NCBI GenBank assembly: GCA_907164885.2
Contig: OU015501.1
Coordinates: 18,487,617 to 18,551,616, forward strand
Direction: 5' to 3'
Origin: Dolomedes plantarius
Taxonomy: Eukaryota; Arthropoda; Arachnida; Araneae; Dolomedidae
DNA length: 64,000 nucleotides
Part shown: positions 59,061 through 64,000 of the stretch, in pieces
Layout of the letters: each line of letters opens with the position of its first letter
How positions within the stretch are numbered: position 1 is the first letter of the stretch
Notes under the pieces: model-generated
The model's database searches: none
The model's input: only the letters and a program-made list of their open reading frames with translations
Told to the model about the DNA's origin: nothing
Position numbers and translations under genes: made by a program

Positions 59061-59252
59061 AATTTTTCACACTTTATTGAAACTTCATCTGGTGGACGGA
59101 TGGCTTGAGCGTAGCTAAGCCCGGCTATATGTATATATAGGTGTGTGTGTGTGCCTGTCCAAAAATCCAAATTTCGGCTATAAGAATCAACCGCTTATAA
59201 AAATCAAAAACAGTAATAACAAACGTGATTCTTATAAGCGGAAATCACTGTA

Positions 59253-61694
59253 TTTATATTATTGAGTAATAATTTATTATGAAGTAATTCAAAAGACATT
59301 TCTTATTGACAGAAATTTTCTAAATACCGTAAAATATTAAGTATAATAAGCACTTTTTTAACATTTTAGTCCACAAAAATGCGGGTACGTATTGTAATCG
59401 TGTACAAAAAAAAACGTATCAAACGACAAACAATAGATGAGCTGTATTCTCGTGAAAGTGATTAAGACTGATAATATGACAGTATTGTTTGTTTTGAATA
59501 AAAAATTTAAGTTTTTTTCTACCGAATTTGACGTTTTCGTTTATTTTTATTGCAAATTTTATTTATGTTAATAAGTATTTGTGCAATTTTTAAATAAAAA
59601 ATTGAAAAGTTATGGGTGCGTATTATAGTCAATTTTTAATTTTTTCCGAAAATTTCGAGCAAAATCAAGCACGCGTATTATACACGTGCGCGCATTATAG
59701 TCAAGATTTTACTGTAATGTAAATTTGTACTGAAAGTAGGAGTTTAAAAGTAACTTTTTGTTTAAATGTAACTTTCATTTTCAAATAAATAATAATCCCT
59801 TATTTATTCCTCGCACGAAATTTGTCTTTAAAGCAAACTCTTTTATTTTCAGTATTTCATATTCATATTGCTCAGCCTCTGAGGCTAGGCAATTTCATTA
59901 AAAATAGGATCAATTTCATCGTCAACAACAACATTTATAATGATAATAATAATACTGGTAGAGAGAGGAATAGTAATAAACTGCTAAATATAAATTGCAA
60001 AATTACGTGATAATCATGAAGCTCTAAAGTTATATGATGATAACCCAATAGGAAATAGTTACTTAATTAAGGCAACGGTAATCAAAAACGTTGTTTATTG
60101 CACAAGATTTTTCTTCCTTTTAATATTTCTTCCGTGGAAAAGGCATCATGGTTGTATAATACATTTCTGAATATGAGAGAATCACATAACAACATAGAGC
60201 ACATATAAGGTGCGTATGCTTTTTACGTTAATCTGTCCGTAAATATTTATAATTAAGATAAAGAAAAATATAGCTAAATGTCAAGATCTAACAATTTCTG
60301 TAACTTTAACAGATTTATGACTTGATGAATTCTGAAAAAAATATTTGAAATGAAAGAGCATTTTAGGGACATTTCAAGCTCTGTGTGGCATCGACCAGTT
60401 TAAGGAACTTAGGTCAAAATTCTGCGTTAAGAGAAGAAAAAGCCCATAGTCGTATGATTCTGGAATATGTACTTATTATTCTACAAAAATGAAGAATAAT
60501 TTACACTTCTGGCTAAAGCCTTTATAATGAGGTAAAGTAATATTTTACTGTAAACCAGAGTTCACGCTTTGTTATGATACTATTGGTTCTAGTGCGCTGT
60601 GAAGCATTAAAAATAAGATGTGCGGTCAGTTCAATTCTTAGTTATGGGGAACCGTAACTGAAACCCGTGCATTAATCTTACTTAGCGTTTTGTTTAGGGT
60701 CATTAACAGAGCATGAAATATTTTAAAACACTCTATAGTCTGGTTAACAAACCAAGACTAATATATCACAAGGGAATGAATGAAATCTTGTATTTTAACA
60801 CCATGCCGTTAGTGCAAGTACCTGAGATAGAAATAAAAAATTCTCATTCATTAACGATAGGAGACTGTATAGATTATTCTAACACTAAAATGAATAGTCC
60901 ATATCTCTGTAATTTCTATATAGACTAAACAGAATTGTGAACCTTTCTAGAAGCCGAGAGACATTTTTGTTTTTGTTTGTTGTTGTTGTTGTCTACTGCG
61001 GCACTTTGTCACGAGACATTCGCCTTTTGTTATTCATCTCGATTTACTGGTTACTTTATTACTGGTTACATTACTCTCTTTATGTACTACATAAAGTGAG
61101 ACAGATGGTAGAACCCAGTATAATATAGGTACATGATTGTAGCTCAAGTAACTACCCCACTCCCATAATGTTTAATTTTGTTTTACCTACATTTATTCGC
61201 ATTTTGTTTTGCTTTTATTATTTCATCACTTTCTCCAAAGAATTTCTTCTGTGTTAGGGCCATTTCACGAAGTAATTGTGTTTCACTCGTGGATTATCTT
61301 TTTCATCTCCTTTAAAATGAATTCTTTAATAACATCTCTATTTACAGAAGAAAAATCGAAAAACTTTCGTTTAGGAGCTGTGTCTGATGTCTTACACGGA
61401 AAACTATTTTGTTCTATGCATTCTTTGCCTCTATGTCCGTAAAAGGGATGAATAAAAATTGAATCTGAACTAGAGAAAATTAAAACAACTTCAGACTATG
61501 CCTTCCACCACATTTGTTATTCCCCTCTTTCCCCAAAATAGTTGGAACGTAGCAAAGCTAACACACGCTGTTATGTAGTCGCTGTCCGTAGTAGCTCTTT
61601 AACTATTCAGAATTTCCCATGCTAATTTTTAAGTCCTTTTCCACATCGAGTTTTTTTATTCTATTTATATACAACAATATTAAAATGAGCATTC
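59253..61694. other. No recognisable gene
   Basis: AT-rich sequence. 59395-59715 repeats GCGTATTATAGTC-like and ACACGTGCGCGCATTATAGT words that may be a decayed transposon end. Frames of 60-77 codons have no recognised domain. Confidence 0.4.
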
Positions 61695-61702
61695 CTTTAG
61701 GG

Positions 61703-62073
61703 CAGTGGTTCCCAACGCGTAGAAGTCTGCGGATCACTAAGCCAGAAATTGAACCATGTGCGAACCACCCCCACCGACTTGAGGGGGAAACCGTACGGGG
61801 AGTATGGGGTTATAAAATATCCCTCAGACAGAAGGGATACAGGATTAACGTACTCACATTCTAACGTATCATATTTTAATAATAAAATAATTATGTTAAA
61901 CTTTTAGGACATTTTAATTCAACAACTGATAGTCATCGGATATATTGGCCCATCTAGTTCAATGAACATTGCTTTCAAAATTTTTTTCAAATTCTTTTTC
62001 ATTTGAAAACTTTTTCATACGTGGTGCCGGACCACTCCCAAGGCTCTCGCGGACCACCGGTTGGGAACCACTG
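61703..62073. mobile_element. hAT-like MITE with perfect target duplication
   Basis: The flanks CTTTAGGG (61695-61702 and 62074-62081) are identical. The left CAGTGGTTCCCAACGCG and the inverted right end CAGTGGTTCCCAACCGG share 14 bases. The 371-bp interior has CGGACCAC-type words near the right end and no transposase. The ends are related to those of the older element at 98-1533. Confidence 0.93.
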
Positions 62074-62081
62074 CTTTAGGG

Positions 62082-64000
62082 AATACTACAAAGCTTCCTC
62101 TGATTTCTGAATAAATGTTTCTTTCACCGATATCCAAAAAATCAGGCTGGCAATTTTATTCCAAAAAGTTTTCCATAAGCTATCCCACATTATGTATGGA
62201 ACTGCATCCTGCTGGCAAGTATATATAAATATTTAATTTCATATAAACAGCGGTAAATTGCAGAGCATTAGATTTTCAGTAACATCAGTAAAAAATACGT
62301 AATTCCATGTAAGTTTTTTCTAAACAGTTTCTCTGTCATAATATCCAGTGTTTTTCACATTTGCAAGGCTCTAATCATAGTGACCTGTAAAGATGAATAT
62401 ACTACTAGATGACCGGTCTAATTAGCTCTCGTGTAGCAAAAGTTGACCATAGTACTCCAAACCAAACCAAACTAGATGAATATATGCTGTGAAGGCATCC
62501 CTTTAGAGAAAATAACCTAGTTTTACTCCCTCCCCCGGCATGAGCAATACATAGTACTCTGAAAAATATACCTACTTTTGATTATAATTATTTTCGTGAA
62601 GTTTGACGCTGATCAAAGGCAGCCTATGTAATTGTACCCTTGTTTATTTGTAAAGCCCCAGCTTCCCACTCTTGTGTGCACATATAGGAATCGCAGTTCT
62701 AATGGCGGTCAAAATCTCTTAATTCTTACCTAGGTTAGGTTATTGAACTAATTAATTGCAGAACTGGCTCAATATAGGATGAACGTGTTTGATGTAAAGA
62801 TCGCTATGCACGTTGCACTTGAACAATAAAAGCAATGGGGTAACTGCGGAAATTTATGGTGCAAGCTACAACGATGATTTCAAATCGTCCTTGAACTCAT
62901 TGAGATTTTTGCGAAACTAGCTGCCTGTCGGAAGGCAGTGAATGAACTGAGAATAACGGGTTATCAGGGAAATATCATATATTTTTCAGCATTAATTTAG
63001 AAACACGGGAACACAAGTAAATTAAGACGTTGTCATGTGTAGAGACCTAAATTGATTTTTTTTTACTTCATGCTTTGCGTGTTAGGATGTTGTAAACCAC
63101 TCGCATACGTGTTATTCGTGTCTGAAACCGGAATAAAATTAACAAGGTCCAAAACTTTGAGAATAACATAGAATGGGGCAGTTAATTATAAATATTAATT
63201 CTGCGCACGTTTTGGTGCCTTAACTACATTAATTAGATACTCTTCATTAAAATTCAACATTTTAAAAACTGACACGTTAATTTCCTGAAATACTTGGGGT
63301 CCCCACGAAAAATCCCGCACTCGTAGCCCATCACTGCCTCAAGATTTGGGTTCAAACAGTAAATATGAGCAGCTACGACTCCATAAGTTCGACAATTATA
63401 TATTCATTATTTTTAATTTAGCATTATTGTTAAACAAAATTCACATGGATTTTAATTAATTTTTACCACGTTTTTATTAACTCGCTTTCTTGTTTGTCCA
63501 GTACAAAGCTTGCAATCGATTTTTAACTAACTTCCCGACTAGCTAGACATTTGAAACTTTTAGAATAGCCCAGAACACGATGACAATGCATTCTTTTAGT
63601 ACTTTTAGCCGAAAAAATCCGCAAGGTGGCGTTTCGATCGAATTCAATGCTTGCACTTTTGCGTAACGACGTTTGGCGATTTTGAAAACAGAATACATGA
63701 GAATTTAGTTTGTTTACAAAAATATTGTGAGAAAAATTTAAAAAAAAAATATAAAAATTAAAGTTTATAAAGTCTGTGGATAGTGGAAACGACTAAAAAG
63801 TGATTAAAATTAAATAAAAGAAAGTGAAAAAGAATAATTAAGTGAAGGTTTGTGCAATTAAGAGAGAAAAGGAGAGAAAAATAGTCAAGTTTATATGATT
63901 CAACAGAAAATTTAAAAACGTGGTATACAAAAAGTTCTTTTTATCTTGTAATTATTGTGTAAATGTGTTTCAAAGTCAAGATTCTAGAGAAAATTTTGTC
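62082..64000. other. No recognisable gene; CTCF-like motif near the end
   Basis: 62400-62445 resembles 15150-15200 on the opposite strand (GTGTAGCAAAAGTTGAC shared) and is probably a dispersed repeat fragment. The last 300 bases are strongly purine-rich on this strand and could be an untranslated leader, but no coding start is evident. Confidence 0.35.
63619..63631 (+). promoter_or_regulatory. CTCF-like core motif
   Basis: CCGCAAGGTGGCG matches the CCGCNAGGNGGC core recognised by CTCF across bilaterians. It stands in a small GC-richer patch (63610-63685) in otherwise AT-rich DNA. Short motifs occur by chance, so this is a candidate only. Confidence 0.35.

Larger units (their letters stand above)
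50260..59125 (+). mobile_element. Helitron-like element, interrupted
   Basis: TCTATACTAATAAAAGGACA at 50260 is a typical Helitron 5' terminus, preceded by A. Near 59098-59128, GATGGCTTGAGCGTAGCTAA followed by GCCCGGCTATAT resembles Helitron 3' ends, but a clean CTRR terminus and hairpin are not evident, so the right boundary is approximate. No Rep/helicase is visible; it would be non-autonomous. It contains the Tigger-like element at 50673-53436 and a long repeat array. Confidence 0.5.
48567..59250 (+). mobile_element. Ends of a pogo-like element enclosing later insertions
   Basis: The left CAGTAACCACCGCTTATAGT and the inverted right end CAGTGATTTCCGCTTATAAG are similar. TA lies at 48565-48566 and 59251-59252. 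TTATAAGAATCAACC-type words repeat just inside both ends (48595-48705 and 59175-59235). Between them lie a hAT-like element, a Helitron-like element and a Tigger-like element. Subtracting these leaves about 1 kb, including a transposase C-terminus at 49906-50076. Alternatively the two ends could come from two separate copies of one family. Confidence 0.55.

Overview
The window is AT-rich animal DNA (roughly two thirds A+T by eye). It has no bacterial-style operons, no recognisable tRNA or rRNA gene, and no host protein-coding gene that I can support. What it does contain is a dense, nested set of transposable elements. The mix (Tc1/mariner and pogo/Tigger, hAT, TTAA-type and Helitron-like DNA elements, tRNA-headed SINEs ending in CAA/ACA repeats, decayed LINE 3' ends, and one intact Ty3/gypsy-lineage LTR element) suits an arthropod. 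I lean towards an arachnid, but that is an inference from general character and not from a diagnostic gene.

Layout. 0-1.6 kb: a hAT-like element with a second hAT-like element inside it. 1.6-26.4 kb: mostly featureless AT-rich sequence, possibly intronic or intergenic, with small non-autonomous elements at 6.97, 9.06, 11.74 and 16.39 kb and a LINE relic at 8.6 kb. 26.4-31.5 kb: a cluster of retroposons, namely a SINE split by a hAT MITE, a second SINE on the minus strand, and a LINE RNase H/C-terminal relic split by a hAT element. 33.3-35.6 kb: small elements embedded in (TA)n tracts. 36.75-37.04 kb: a GC-rich island with inverted ends.

38.57-45.06 kb: a complete, apparently very young LTR retrotransposon. 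It has 308-bp LTRs that I read as identical, a CTGAG target duplication, a primer-binding site, a polypurine tract and a single 1510-codon ORF. Its domain order is gag-protease-integrase-reverse transcriptase-RNase H, so integrase lies upstream of RT as in the Gmr1 group and unlike ordinary Ty3/gypsy. The third integrase catalytic residue reads Gly where Glu is expected. 45.43-46.67 kb: a dead mariner-like element with 34-bp inverted repeats.

48.57-59.25 kb: a stack of insertions. The ends of a pogo-like element enclose a hAT-like element and a Helitron-like element. The Helitron-like element in turn encloses a nearly intact Tigger-like element (one in-frame stop) and about 5 kb of direct and inverted repeats, including a ~695-bp tandem duplication. 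59.3-64 kb: AT-rich DNA with one clean hAT MITE and a CTCF-like motif near the end.

The genes do not form a pathway. The only coding products are transposition proteins, and only the LTR polyprotein is uninterrupted. The strongest points for follow-up are the integrase-first retrotransposon with a broken active site, the nested stack, and the insertion history that can be read from the target duplications.
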